A stretch of 64,000 nucleotides of DNA from a virus. This document shows positions 50,186-58,171 of this stretch, piece by piece (position 1 is the first letter of the stretch; each line of letters begins with the position of its first letter). The DNA is taken from the IMG/VR virus record IMGVR_UViG_3300047312_000028, positions 112,326 to 176,325 of that record; one strand, 5' to 3'. The notes under the pieces were generated by a model, which was not told where the DNA came from, searched no databases, and was given only the letters and a program-made list of their open reading frames with translations. Both the position numbers and the translations under genes were made by a program.

Positions 50186-51232
50186 ATGGCACTCCACATT
50201 GATTTGAAATACGCCAATCTACTTTCTTCACACTTTGACAGATTCGTCCGTAAGGATGATTATCTGTTTAATGTGCGTTGTCCTATCTGTGGCGACTCTC
50301 AAGCGAAGAAAACCAAGATGCGCGGGTACATCTACCAGTCGAAACAACGACTGGCCTATAAGTGTCATAACTGTAATGCGAGCCTGTGGTTAGGCGCATT
50401 GATTAAGCACATGAACCCAGGCTTATATAAAGAGTATGTGCTTGAGACGTTCAAAGACTCTCCCCGACCATCGAAAGCTACCACACCACAGAACTCTTGC
50501 ACGACAAAGATCCGATTTGGTACCGTTGACCAACCTATCTATCAACATGCTGAAAAGATTAAGGATTTACCACAACAACATTACGCGAAGAAATACGTCA
50601 AAGATCGACTCATACCAGAGAAGTTCTGGCACAAGCTCTACTTCACTGAACGCTATAAAGATTTCTGTGATGAAGTCGCACCTGGTCATGATAAAGAACT
50701 TCGCAACGATGCCCGCTTAGTGATTCCTTTCTATGACGCGCATGGAGATGTGATAGCAGTAAGTGGTAGAGCGTTCGACGATGATGGCATTCGGTACATT
50801 ACGATTCGCACGACGAAAGATACCAATAAGATCGTCTATGGCCTGGATAGGGTGGATCAATCGAAACCAGTCTTCATTGTAGAAGGCCCGCTTGATTCGT
50901 TGTTCTTGAGCAATGCGGTAGCTTCAGGTGACTCAAATTTGATCTTGACTGCCAAACAGCTATCAGCCGCTCAGGTGGTTCTTGTGTTTGACAATGAGCC
51001 ACGGAACAAAGAAAACATACGACTCATTGAAAAAGCAGTAGAGGAAGGATACTCAGTAGTGATTTGGCCAGAATGGCTACATGAGAAGGATATTAACGCT
51101 ATGGTATTGGCGAAATACGATCCTTCTGCAATCGAAACTATTATACATACATCTATACACAGTGGGCTAACTGCACTAACCCACCTCTCTTTCTGGAAGA
51201 AAACCCCAACACGTAAAGGAGTTTTGGTATGA
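50186..51232 (+). CDS. gp61: gp61-like DNA primase (DnaG family)
   Basis: 348 aa. The N-terminal zinc-binding domain has CPICG and CHNC pairs separated by KKTKMRGYIYQSKQRLAYK; the Toprim domain has VFIVEGPLDSLFLSNAVA and VVLVFDNEPRNKEN (acidic metal triad). It makes RNA primers at the fork with the gp41 helicase. Slightly longer than is typical for phage primases, with a basic C-terminus. The start codon follows directly after a promoter. Confidence 0.92.
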   Translation: MALHIDLKYANLLSSHFDRFVRKDDYLFNVRCPICGDSQAKKTKMRGYIYQSKQRLAYKCHNCNASLWLGALIKHMNPGLYKEYVLETFKDSPRPSKATTPQNSCTTKIRFGTVDQPIYQHAEKIKDLPQQHYAKKYVKDRLIPEKFWHKLYFTERYKDFCDEVAPGHDKELRNDARLVIPFYDAHGDVIAVSGRAFDDDGIRYITIRTTKDTNKIVYGLDRVDQSKPVFIVEGPLDSLFLSNAVASGDSNLILTAKQLSAAQVVLVFDNEPRNKENIRLIEKAVEEGYSVVIWPEWLHEKDINAMVLAKYDPSAIETIIHTSIHSGLTALTHLSFWKKTPTRKGVLV

Positions 51233-51909
51233 GTGAAGTGAAGGTATTAGACCATGGTCATGTGAGATTGGTAGATCATATGGGATCTGACTTGTCTATC
51301 GTGCGATCAGCACGAGTGAGTTACAATGCCGTCTGGCGCACGGGCGAAGATGAAGGCAAAGATGCTAAACTGATTCAGTACCTAGTGAAGAATAAACACA
51401 CGACCCCTCTTGAATCTGTGACGTTTACCTTTGATGTGAAGTCTCCCATCTTCGTGTTTCGTCAATGGCATAGGCATCGTACATGGGCCTACAATGAAGT
51501 AAGCGCCCGCTATACAGAGTTGCCAGAAGAGTATTACATTCCCGCAGTCGATGTGATTACGCACCAGTCTACATCGAATAAACAAATGAGAACTGATGAA
51601 GTGCATCCTGAAGCAGAGAAGATGCGCCAAATGATGATAGAGTCAAACAAGCGGTCCTTTGGTGTGTATAAAGAACTACTTGCTATGGGGTGTGCGCGAG
51701 AACTGGCACGAACAGTGCTTCCTCTTGCTACCTACTCACAAATGTTCGGTACAGTGAACTTACACAACCTCTTTCATTACCTTGGACTCAGAACGCATTC
51801 ACATGCGCAGCATGAGATCCGAGTATATGCCGTTGCAATGCTAGAACTTATTCGCCCAATCTGCCCCATTACAGTGGCCGCCTGGGAAGAACTCAATCTA
51901 AAAAAGTAA
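51229..51909 (+). CDS. thyX: flavin-dependent thymidylate synthase
   Basis: 226 aa. FRQWHRHRTWAYNEVSARYTEL contains the ThyX signature RHR...N.xSxR (82-94). The enzyme methylates dUMP to dTMP using FAD, NADPH and methylene-folate. Substrate would come from the dCMP deaminase at 15301. ATG overlaps the primase stop (ATGA). The C-terminal RTHSHAQHEIRVYAVAM is also typical. Confidence 0.95.
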   Translation: MSEVKVLDHGHVRLVDHMGSDLSIVRSARVSYNAVWRTGEDEGKDAKLIQYLVKNKHTTPLESVTFTFDVKSPIFVFRQWHRHRTWAYNEVSARYTELPEEYYIPAVDVITHQSTSNKQMRTDEVHPEAEKMRQMMIESNKRSFGVYKELLAMGCARELARTVLPLATYSQMFGTVNLHNLFHYLGLRTHSHAQHEIRVYAVAMLELIRPICPITVAAWEELNLKK

Positions 51910-51915
51910 ACAGTC

Positions 51916-51946
51916 GAGAACATTGGCGTAGTATTTGCCTGTTCTC
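51916..51946 (+). promoter_or_regulatory. hairpin in nrdJ leader
   Basis: GAGAACA (51916-51922) pairs perfectly with TGTTCTC (51940-51946), just before the AGGAAAGG ribosome site of the reductase gene. No poly-T follows, so regulation of translation or mRNA processing is more likely than termination. Confidence 0.4.
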
Positions 51947-51964
51947 TAGGAAAGGTATTTTCAA

Positions 51965-53746
51965 ATGGACGCACCCGAGTATTCTCCAGAAGGCTTCTCC
52001 CTTAAGATTTTTCGAGATCGTTACGCATTCACAGCAGAAGAGACATGGCAAGAAGCGTGTACTCGTGTCGCACACCAGATGGCCATAGCTGAAGCGCCAG
52101 ACAAACAAAAAATCTACGTAGATCGTTTCTACAAGATTCTCGCCTCTAATGTTTTTGTGCCTGGTGGTCGTATTTGGTACAATTCAGGACGCACGAACCC
52201 ACAGTTACTCAACTGCTTTGTGCTCGATCCCAATAAGGATAGCAAAGAAGGTTGGGGTAAGTCAGCTTACGATATGATTGTCACGAGCATGACCGGCGGT
52301 GGATGTGGCGATGACTTCAGTGATGTACGGCCGCGTGGCGCGTCAATAGCGGGGCAAAGGGGCGCCGCACCTGGCGCTGTTGAACTCATGCGATTGATCG
52401 ATGCCTGTGCGCAGCCAGTACGCAACGGTGGGCAACGACGTGTCGCGTTGATGTTCTCGTTGGATCTATCACACCCAGACATTGAAGAGTTTCTAAGTGC
52501 AAAGCTTACCAAAGGTGAACTCACTCATGCGAATGTGTCTGTGCGATCACGACACACAAAAGCTTTCATTAAGGCGGTGAAGGATGATGGTGAGATTGAG
52601 TTACATTGGAAGGGTAAGTATAAGCGTCATATTAAGGCGCGCACCTTATGGGATACGATTGTTAAGAACGCATACAACTCAGCAGAACCAGGCTTCTTGA
52701 ATTGGGAACTCGTAGAGCATGAGAGTAACATCTATTACATTGAAGACTTAGTGACCACGAACCCGTGCGGCGAGTTAGCATTAGCCACGATGGAACCCTG
52801 TTGCCTGGGGCATATCGTACTCAGTCGCTTTGTAAATGATGGTGATATTGACTACCCATGCCTAGGCAATACGATTCGATTGGCGGTACGCTTCCTTGAT
52901 AATGCGCTTAGTGTGAATCACTTCCCATTAGAAGAGATGAAGATTAAGTCCAGCAATCTTAGACGCATTGGTCTTGGTACGACTGCATTAGCTGATACGC
53001 TGGCGCTATTGGGTCACCGTTATGGTTCTGAAGAGGGGAACAAGTTCGTCGATAAGCTCTATCGATTCATTAGCAAAGCTGCATATGAGGCAAGTGTGAT
53101 GCTTGCGATTGAGAAGGGTGCCTTTCCTATGTGCAACCCTATCAAGCATGTTGAATCAGGCTTCATGAGACGCATGACCGCCAAGACACAGGCATTGGTA
53201 CTTGAGAACGGCATACGCAATTGTGCAATTCTCACACAGGCACCAACAGGCACAGTCAGCATACTCTCAGAGAATTGTTCGAGTGGTATTGAACCGATGT
53301 TTGCCCCTGCCTATGAACGTCGCTATTGGGAGAATGAGGTACGCAAGATGGAGTTAGTGTTTCACCCCTTGTTTGAAAAATTCATGCAAGAAGGTAAGTC
53401 GGTTGAGCATTTTGTGGGATCACATGACCTCAGTGTGCGCGATCACCTTGAAGTGCAAAAGGTGATTCAGAAGCATGTAGACAATGCCGTGAGCAAGACG
53501 ATTAACATACCACATGACTTCCCTATCGAAGAGATGGAGAAGGCCTGGCTTGAGTATCTACCATACTTGAAAGGCACGACGTTCTATCGTGAGACAACCC
53601 GAGGCTATGTGAATAAGTTAGGGGAAGTAGAAGAGCCACCGTTGACTGCTATTCCATTGAAGGATGCCAAGAAGCGATTCAAAGAGAAGCATAAGGTTGA
53701 AGCAGCGCAGGTCAGCGATTGCCCATCTGGGATCTGTACTATATAG
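51965..53746 (+). CDS. nrdJ: class II (B12-dependent) ribonucleotide reductase
   Basis: 593 aa. SMTGGGCGDDFSDVRPRGA (111-125), NPCGEL (266-271, radical-site Cys268), ILTQAPTGTVSILSENCSSGIEPMFAPAY, and a C-terminal CPSGIC redox pair place it in the NrdJ family. It reduces ribonucleotides to deoxyribonucleotides using adenosylcobalamin and needs no small subunit. It supplies precursors for phage DNA together with ThyX. The host or environment must provide B12. Confidence 0.93.
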   Translation: MDAPEYSPEGFSLKIFRDRYAFTAEETWQEACTRVAHQMAIAEAPDKQKIYVDRFYKILASNVFVPGGRIWYNSGRTNPQLLNCFVLDPNKDSKEGWGKSAYDMIVTSMTGGGCGDDFSDVRPRGASIAGQRGAAPGAVELMRLIDACAQPVRNGGQRRVALMFSLDLSHPDIEEFLSAKLTKGELTHANVSVRSRHTKAFIKAVKDDGEIELHWKGKYKRHIKARTLWDTIVKNAYNSAEPGFLNWELVEHESNIYYIEDLVTTNPCGELALATMEPCCLGHIVLSRFVNDGDIDYPCLGNTIRLAVRFLDNALSVNHFPLEEMKIKSSNLRRIGLGTTALADTLALLGHRYGSEEGNKFVDKLYRFISKAAYEASVMLAIEKGAFPMCNPIKHVESGFMRRMTAKTQALVLENGIRNCAILTQAPTGTVSILSENCSSGIEPMFAPAYERRYWENEVRKMELVFHPLFEKFMQEGKSVEHFVGSHDLSVRDHLEVQKVIQKHVDNAVSKTINIPHDFPIEEMEKAWLEYLPYLKGTTFYRETTRGYVNKLGEVEEPPLTAIPLKDAKKRFKEKHKVEAAQVSDCPSGICTI

Positions 53747-53755
53747 GAGACGATC

Positions 53756-54115
53756 ATGAACTACGGTCTTGTGTTCGCTGTGTTGTTATTATCTGGGTGC
53801 TCAGTATTATTCATCCCTCAATGGGATGCTACAGAGTATAATGATTTTGTTGACATTGCTAGTGAATCAGCACAAGGTACCTGTTCAGTTGAACAACGTG
53901 ACCGACTGGCGAAACTCTCTACCCATGCTCGATATTATTCAGAGTTTCTACCCCATAACGAGTTGATTGCAGAAGGCGCACTCAAAATGGATGAGACGGT
54001 GCAAGAACTTAATCAGAATGACACACCTTCCGCCGTGTATTGTAAGATAAAGCTACGCGCTATTAACATGATGGCAAGAACGTTAGCTAAGTCCGTAGGA
54101 GGGAAGCCGAAATGA
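53756..54115 (+). CDS. small lipoprotein
   Basis: 119 aa with GGAG upstream. MNYGLVFAVLLLSGCSVL has a short hydrophobic core and the lipobox LLSGC, so Cys15 would be lipidated. The mature part is helical with two further Cys. Outer-membrane spanin (o-spanin) or superinfection-exclusion roles are possible; nothing confirms either. Overlaps the next gene by 4 bp. Confidence 0.75.
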   Translation: MNYGLVFAVLLLSGCSVLFIPQWDATEYNDFVDIASESAQGTCSVEQRDRLAKLSTHARYYSEFLPHNELIAEGALKMDETVQELNQNDTPSAVYCKIKLRAINMMARTLAKSVGGKPK

Positions 54116-54381
54116 TTCTCGAACAAATACTTGAACTCAATCTAGAACAACTTTTACAATATGGTGACCCACAGGTCACAGAGTTTGCACAGTTACTTAA
54201 AGATATCAAGTCCGCATTAGACGAAAAGAAGCTCACACAACAAGAGTATGTCAGCCTTATGGTCGATGCTGAACGACTCAAAGATATCATTGCACTCATG
54301 GAACGCCAGGCCCTTAACGTCAAGATCAACGATGCAATCAAGATCATTGTCGAGATTGCCAAAGCCGCTAACATACTCTAA
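54112..54381 (+). CDS. small helical hypothetical protein
   Basis: 89 aa, ATGA overlap with the lipoprotein gene. Almost wholly amphipathic helix (LEQILELNLEQLLQYG, QLLKDIKSALDEKKLTQQEYVSLM, RLKDIIALMERQ). Soluble, acidic, no motif. Translation coupling suggests it acts with the lipoprotein. Confidence 0.65.
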   Translation: MILEQILELNLEQLLQYGDPQVTEFAQLLKDIKSALDEKKLTQQEYVSLMVDAERLKDIIALMERQALNVKINDAIKIIVEIAKAANIL

Positions 54382-54389
54382 AGGTGTCT

Positions 54390-54791
54390 ATGTTCACCAG
54401 ACTCTTACTATTATTCACATTCTTATTGATGACATTCACAGCCACGACTACTGAAGCCCACCTTTCAAAGAAGGTACTTCAATGCCCGCAGTTCAAAGTA
54501 ATTGCGCCCAAGGGAGATCCGAAGCTGTTGAAGAGTGAAGCAATCGAGATGGGATTGTTTGTAGAGTTGTATGATGTGAATAGAGACGGCAACCCTGACG
54601 TGGCCACATACTCAGCACAGATTGATCCGCGATTACATGTGAAGCAACCCATCTTCTATGAAATTGATTTAGATGGAGATATGGTGCCTGATGTGCTCTA
54701 CATAGATGTAATTGGTGAACTCAAGTGCTCAGACCTATTACAATACTCACACGAAGCAAGAGGCGGGCTCGCTTCGTGGTATGCTAATTAA
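54390..54791 (+). CDS. secreted Ca2+-binding-loop protein
   Basis: 133 aa from ATG 54390 (AAAGG upstream). Signal peptide MFTRLLLLFTFLLMTFTATTTEA, then a mature domain with two Asp-rich loops, YDVNRDGNPDVATYS and IDLDGDMVPDVLYID, that resemble EF-hand or dockerin-type calcium loops (DxNxDGxxD). Two Cys (CPQF, KCSD) could form a disulfide. Periplasmic or outer-surface protein of unknown role. Its end overlaps the convergent dps gene by 8 bp. Confidence 0.7.
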   Translation: MFTRLLLLFTFLLMTFTATTTEAHLSKKVLQCPQFKVIAPKGDPKLLKSEAIEMGLFVELYDVNRDGNPDVATYSAQIDPRLHVKQPIFYEIDLDGDMVPDVLYIDVIGELKCSDLLQYSHEARGGLASWYAN

Positions 54792-55233
54792 CTAAATGTG
54801 CCTTGAGTTGCCAACCGATCTTAGCATGTTTGTCGATACGCTCTTCAATGAAGTTGACCAGACCATCATGCTCTTCTTCTTTGGCCGCACTGTGCGCGTC
54901 ATAGAGAGAAGCCAAGACAGCGTGATTGTACTCTAGTAGTTCTTGAATCATTTCATTTGGTGTGCCAGGTGTGGCTGTTGTATTGCTTGTGAGAGGGGTT
55001 GTGGCGTGTTGTACGAGATCGTTGAGGGTAGCAGGTGCAAGTGGGCCCAATGCTCGAATCTCTTCAGCAATAGGATCAACGGCTTGCCATAGCTCATTGT
55101 AGAGATTATCAAAGTACTGGTGCATGGAGTGAAACAAAATGCCTGTGACGTTCCAATGAAACGCATGGGCGCGAATGTACATCATGAATGTATTCGCCAA
55201 GACTACTTCCAATGCAATCGCTGAATTTTCCAT
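54784..55233 (-). CDS. Dps/ferritin-like protein
   Basis: 149 aa on the minus strand. LANTFMMYIRAHAFHWNVTGILFHSMHQYFDNLYNELWQAVDPIAEEIRALG carries the Dps ferroxidase pattern (His, H..F....D, E). Dps proteins oxidise iron and protect DNA. A perfect TATAAATA late promoter lies 23 bp upstream on the same strand and GGAGG precedes the ATG, so it is a late gene and may be packaged or protect DNA before lysis. Confidence 0.92.
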   Translation of the reverse strand: MENSAIALEVVLANTFMMYIRAHAFHWNVTGILFHSMHQYFDNLYNELWQAVDPIAEEIRALGPLAPATLNDLVQHATTPLTSNTTATPGTPNEMIQELLEYNHAVLASLYDAHSAAKEEEHDGLVNFIEERIDKHAKIGWQLKAHLVN

Positions 55234-55255
55234 AGTTCACCTCCGTTGATAGGAG

Positions 55256-55263
55256 TATTTATA
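55256..55263 (-). promoter_or_regulatory. T4-type late promoter for the dps-like gene
   Basis: TATAAATA read on the minus strand (TATTTATA on plus), 23 bp upstream of the dps ATG at 55233. It overlaps the first base of the divergent gene at 55263. Confidence 0.8.
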
Positions 55264-55454
55264 TGAGATGTTCTCGCACATGTGAAGACTGTAACCGTAA
55301 ATACACGATTGAGTATGATGAAAGCGACGGAACCCCGGAATTCTGTCCTTTGTGCGGCAGTGAGAGCGATAGCACCACCTGGGGAGAAGAAGACATACTA
55401 GAGGTTGACGTTGATATTCAGGATCACTTAGATGGAGAGATTGAAGATTTCTGA
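55263..55454 (+). CDS. small zinc-ribbon protein
   Basis: 63 aa, AGGAG upstream. CEDCNRKYTIEYDESDGTPEFCPLCGSE is a two-CxxC zinc ribbon; the rest is strongly acidic (EEDILEVDVDIQDHLDGEIEDF). It diverges from dps and its end overlaps the convergent GIY-YIG gene. Perhaps a protein-binding or RNA polymerase-interacting peptide; unknown. Confidence 0.7.
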   Translation: MRCSRTCEDCNRKYTIEYDESDGTPEFCPLCGSESDSTTWGEEDILEVDVDIQDHLDGEIEDF

Positions 55455-55849
55455 AGCGTTGACTTATGAAGCTTCAATGATACCCATTTGTTATAATACT
55501 TATCAGAGAGCAATGCGCCCCGTGTCAGTATCTCATATGCTTCCCAATAGTTCGTTTCGCCGCGTCCCTTACAAAGTCGTAGAATCTCACGGCTGAACTT
55601 CTCTTTCCCTAGAGTCTTGATATCGTCGAGTAGTTCTTGAGATGAACCATAGTAGTTCTCCCAGTCGCTTGCGACTCTGAGTTTCTTCTTACGAGTTGTT
55701 TTTGTCTTAGCTTTTATCTTCGCTTTTGTGAAGAGCTTACGCCCGATATATTGTCTACCGGTGTCTAAGTTCGTGATAATATAGACAAATCCGAAGTAAT
55801 TGGTGGGATCTTCAGTGAATGGATATCCGTCGCCATAAGTCCATGACAT
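55424..55849 (-). CDS. GIY-YIG nuclease-like protein
   Basis: 141 aa on the minus strand. FGFVYIITNLDTGRQYIGRKLF is the GIY-YIG core (VY...10 residues...YIG) with the following Arg; WENYYGSSQELLDDIKTLGKEKFSREIL and ETNYWEAYE provide the conserved helix and the metal-binding Glu. Such short proteins are widespread in phages. Basic loop KAKIKAKTKTTRKKK may contact DNA. AAGGAG precedes the start on the minus strand. Confidence 0.82.
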   Translation of the reverse strand: MSWTYGDGYPFTEDPTNYFGFVYIITNLDTGRQYIGRKLFTKAKIKAKTKTTRKKKLRVASDWENYYGSSQELLDDIKTLGKEKFSREILRLCKGRGETNYWEAYEILTRGALLSDKYYNKWVSLKLHKSTLQKSSISPSK

Positions 55850-55876
55850 AATGAGTCTCCTTTGTGTATATTTAGC

Positions 55877-55906
55877 TTGACAAGCAAGGGGATCGTATGT
55901 TATCGT
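55877..55906 (+). promoter_or_regulatory. sigma70-type promoter for the 55931 operon
   Basis: TTGACA (55877-55882), 18 bp, TATCGT (55901-55906), followed by AAAGGAGGAG before ATG 55931. It lies in the divergent gap after the minus-strand GIY-YIG gene. Confidence 0.55.
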
Positions 55907-55930
55907 GTTACATAAAGGAGGAGAACTATC

Positions 55931-56197
55931 ATGCTTGAAACACTATTGTTGGTGATGTTGTGGGCTGTCGGTATCATTGCAGCGGTTGCACTCTCGCCAT
56001 TTTTACTGATACTTGCTGTGATATTATTGATGGTGGCGTTTATGGGTATCATGGCAGTACTATTCATTGCGTTCTTTGTTGTGGCGATTGTTGTGAAAAT
56101 CATCATGCTTCCATTTGAAAAGCTTGCTGATTACGTTCGAGAACGAAGACGTTCAAAGATTGAAACAATCAAGCGAATGAATAGAATCAACCGATGA
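55931..56197 (+). CDS. small integral membrane protein
   Basis: 88 aa. Two long hydrophobic segments (about 4-30 and 32-58) and a basic cytoplasmic tail (DYVRERRRSKIETIKRMNR). GGAGG upstream is strong. Could be a superinfection-exclusion or holin-like protein; no family recognised. Confidence 0.7.
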   Translation: MLETLLLVMLWAVGIIAAVALSPFLLILAVILLMVAFMGIMAVLFIAFFVVAIVVKIIMLPFEKLADYVRERRRSKIETIKRMNRINR

Positions 56198-56652
56198 ATT
56201 TCAAAGCAGCACAACAGAACTCAGTATCAGCAGAACAAAAACCTGAGAAATGGGATGGGTTCGGGTTCTTCAAAGACTATGAGACAGGGGAAATAAAATT
56301 CTATTTCTTTGATGACGTGTCAGAAATGTTTGGCGAACAAGAACGCGAGCCTGGCATCCCTGATGACCGCGACCCCTATCATGTCTTGCTTACTTCGACC
56401 CACAAAGGTGTCATATGGGTCGATCATCCATTTGTGTCGAACTTCATTGATCCTATCATCTATGCAGCACGAATTGCCGGTATGGGCTTCTCAGGTACGA
56501 TGTTACGCAAGACGAAGGTCTCTGACACATTGATGCACGAGGTACTCAAATATACCTTGATGCTACATAGTAAGGGTCGTAACTTTGTCTATGTTGATGA
56601 ATCGGGCGCACAACTTACACTGAAAGGGAAGCTTGGCGATGCTACCGTATGA
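56194..56652 (+). CDS. hypothetical protein
   Basis: 152 aa, ATGA overlap. EKWDGFGFFKDYETGEIKFYFFDDVSEMFGE and RDPYHVLLTSTHKGVIWVDHPFVSNF suggest an alpha/beta domain with acidic patches. No family recognised. Co-transcribed with the upstream membrane protein. Confidence 0.65.
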   Translation: MNFKAAQQNSVSAEQKPEKWDGFGFFKDYETGEIKFYFFDDVSEMFGEQEREPGIPDDRDPYHVLLTSTHKGVIWVDHPFVSNFIDPIIYAARIAGMGFSGTMLRKTKVSDTLMHEVLKYTLMLHSKGRNFVYVDESGAQLTLKGKLGDATV

Positions 56653-56920
56653 GTGTCATATCACAATCGAACCAGTGATACCCATGACTCTTGAGGGTAT
56701 CAAGATCAGGGTAGAAGAAGTGAAGTGGTTCTTTTCATGTATTCATGCCGACCCTATGCTTGGCCAGAAAACATTGTGCTATGCCACGAATCATTTTAGT
56801 AATGAATCGAGTGCCATATTGATGACACAAAGAGTGTCTGAGGTACTCAATGAATTGGGGTGTTATGTCGTTCGAGCAAAGGTTGAGCATGTGATATTCG
56901 ACACAAGGAGCAAAGCATGA
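56639..56920 (+). CDS. conserved small phage protein
   Basis: 93 aa; ATG 56639 overlaps the preceding gene by 14 bp. ECHITIEPV, then WFFSCIHADPMLGQKTLCYATNHF and VEHVIFDTR form a pattern I associate with uncharacterised phage proteins. CHITIEP near the start and the late KVEHVIFDT give two beta strands with His, loosely like 2H-type phosphoesterase repeats, but motifs are incomplete. Function unknown. Confidence 0.6.
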   Translation: MLPYECHITIEPVIPMTLEGIKIRVEEVKWFFSCIHADPMLGQKTLCYATNHFSNESSAILMTQRVSEVLNELGCYVVRAKVEHVIFDTRSKA

Positions 56921-57216
56921 TACTTGATGCAGATAAGCTTGAAATGGGAATTGACATGCTCAGTGACTATCTCTCACGAGATGTGATGGTGGTATCATTC
57001 ACGAAGAAAGACGGCACAGAACGAGTCATGCGATGCACTCAGAATATGGACTTGATTCCTGTTGAGTTTCATCCCACCCCCAAGTTGCCCACCGATTTAC
57101 AAGAAGATTCAGACCCCCAGTTATTTAAGGTCTTTGATCTTGATAAGAAGGGATGGAGATCGTTCCGGTACACAACAATCAAGTCGTTAATAGCGTTTAC
57201 AAACCAGAAGAAATAA
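56917..57216 (+). CDS. WYL_2/Sm-like SH3 beta-barrel protein (DUF2693-like)
   Basis: 99 aa. VMVVSFTKKDGTERVMRCTQNMDLIPVEFHP and LFKVFDLDKKGWRSFRYTTIKSL are the signature of the small SH3-barrel family (FtKkdGt.R.m.cT...iP ... vfD...gWRsfr). Such proteins probably bind nucleic acid. ATGA overlap upstream. Confidence 0.82.
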   Translation: MILDADKLEMGIDMLSDYLSRDVMVVSFTKKDGTERVMRCTQNMDLIPVEFHPTPKLPTDLQEDSDPQLFKVFDLDKKGWRSFRYTTIKSLIAFTNQKK

Positions 57217-57220
57217 AGTC

Positions 57221-57249
57221 TTGACAAATGCCAGAGTGTGTGTTAGAGT
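57221..57249 (+). promoter_or_regulatory. sigma70-type promoter for the glycine-rich lipoprotein
   Basis: TTGACA (57221-57226), 17 bp, TAGAGT (57244-57249). GGAGG precedes ATG 57302. The same TAGAGT -10 recurs at 60166. Confidence 0.6.
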
Positions 57250-57301
57250 AGCGATATAATTTGAATGGGGATTCTCCCATCACAAAAACAGGAGGTTTGT
57301 T

Positions 57302-58027
57302 ATGTTTATGAAGTCATTGCGGCATTCGATGCTTGCAGTATCGATGCTGTTTGTGTTTGCACTCATGACGGCATGTAGTTCAGTGTCGTTCTTGCCTATC
57401 ACTGCCGTCGGTCCAGACAGGATGTTGGGGCAACGCACAGTCAACGAAATGAATGCGCTGGCGCCTTCAGTTCAGCGTTCATGGACAGAAGTTTGTAACG
57501 TTCTTATCGTGCAGCACACTGCTCCTTGGGACTGGTCAGAAACATTGTATGAGCCCCCATGTGATCCAGTCGTTATTCCTGGTGCAAACTATGCGAACTC
57601 TCCTGGATACATTGCAGGACTCGCTGCTCCTTTGATTCAAGCAGGAGCAATCGTTGGTGGCGCGTATTTGATTGGGGACGGAATCAAGCATTCTGGCTCT
57701 AAGACTACGAACAACAACGGCGCTTCATCTAATGTCAGCGGTAACACGAACGGCAACAGCAACAATGCTAATGCTCACGGTGGAAACGCGAATGCCCATG
57801 GCGGGAACGCTCAGGGTGGACAGGGTGGAGTTGGTAACGGTGGTCAAGGCGGCGTAGGTAACGGTGGTGAGGGTGGAGTTGGGCAAGGCGGTCAGGGTGG
57901 TGGCGGTGGAATAGGTAACGGCGGCGAGGGCGGCGTCGGAGGCCAGGGTGGCAACGGTGGTCAGGGTGGAGTTGGCGGACAGGGTGGAGCAGGTGGAAAA
58001 GCCTGTGGACAGAACCCAAACTGCTAA
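57302..58027 (+). CDS. lipoprotein with glycine-rich repeat tail
   Basis: 241 aa. Signal MFMKSLRHSMLAVSMLFVFALMTAC with lipobox MTAC (Cys25 lipidated). A 90-residue folded part with two more Cys and a hydrophobic GYIAGLAAPLIQAGAIVGGAYLIGDGI follows. From about 155 the chain is a run of HGGNA, then GGQGGVGNGG-type repeats, almost only Gly with Gln, Asn, Val, Glu, ending KACGQNPNC. Its own promoter and terminator make it an independent unit. A cell-surface lipoprotein made by a phage could alter host surface or block superinfection. Confidence 0.85.
   Translation: MFMKSLRHSMLAVSMLFVFALMTACSSVSFLPITAVGPDRMLGQRTVNEMNALAPSVQRSWTEVCNVLIVQHTAPWDWSETLYEPPCDPVVIPGANYANSPGYIAGLAAPLIQAGAIVGGAYLIGDGIKHSGSKTTNNNGASSNVSGNTNGNSNNANAHGGNANAHGGNAQGGQGGVGNGGQGGVGNGGEGGVGQGGQGGGGGIGNGGEGGVGGQGGNGGQGGVGGQGGAGGKACGQNPNC
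57772..58000 (+). repeat. degenerate glycine-codon tandem repeat
   Basis: Imperfect short repeats of the GGTGG(A/T)CAGGG and GGTAACGGTGG type encode the GGQGGVGNGG tail. Repeat units vary in the third codon position, so the repeat is kept at protein level. Confidence 0.75.
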
Positions 58028-58052
58028 TCTCTCTTAGTAGTCACTCAGAGAA

Positions 58053-58085
58053 GCTCCGGGGTGTAATGCCCCGGAGCATTTTGTT
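58053..58085 (+). terminator. rho-independent terminator
   Basis: GCTCCGGGG (58053-58061) pairs perfectly with CCCCGGAGC (58069-58077), followed by ATTTTGTT. Ends the glycine-rich lipoprotein unit. Confidence 0.88.
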
Positions 58086-58102
58086 GAAGACTGGAGCTAT
58101 CG

Positions 58103-58171
58103 ATGAATCGTTTAACTCTCTTATGTGCTGTGATTGTTGTTCTCGCGGCAGTCATTGTGTTCATGCAATGA
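58103..58171 (+). CDS. 22-residue membrane peptide
   Basis: MNRLTLLCAVIVVLAAVIVFMQ: a single transmembrane helix. GGAG lies just upstream and the stop overlaps the ATG of the next small gene. Translation coupling supports expression; function unknown. Confidence 0.5.
   Translation: MNRLTLLCAVIVVLAAVIVFMQ

Noticed and set aside
51910-51964. Cobalamin riboswitch before nrdJ
   Set aside because: The gap is only 55 nt, far too short for a B12 riboswitch.
57772-58000. Possible CRISPR array
   Set aside because: Repeats are short, degenerate and in frame with a protein; there are no uniform spacers and no cas genes.
57768-58019. Minus-strand frame opposite the glycine repeats
   Set aside because: An artefact of GGT/GGC repeats read backwards; the plus-strand lipoprotein with signal peptide is clearly real.
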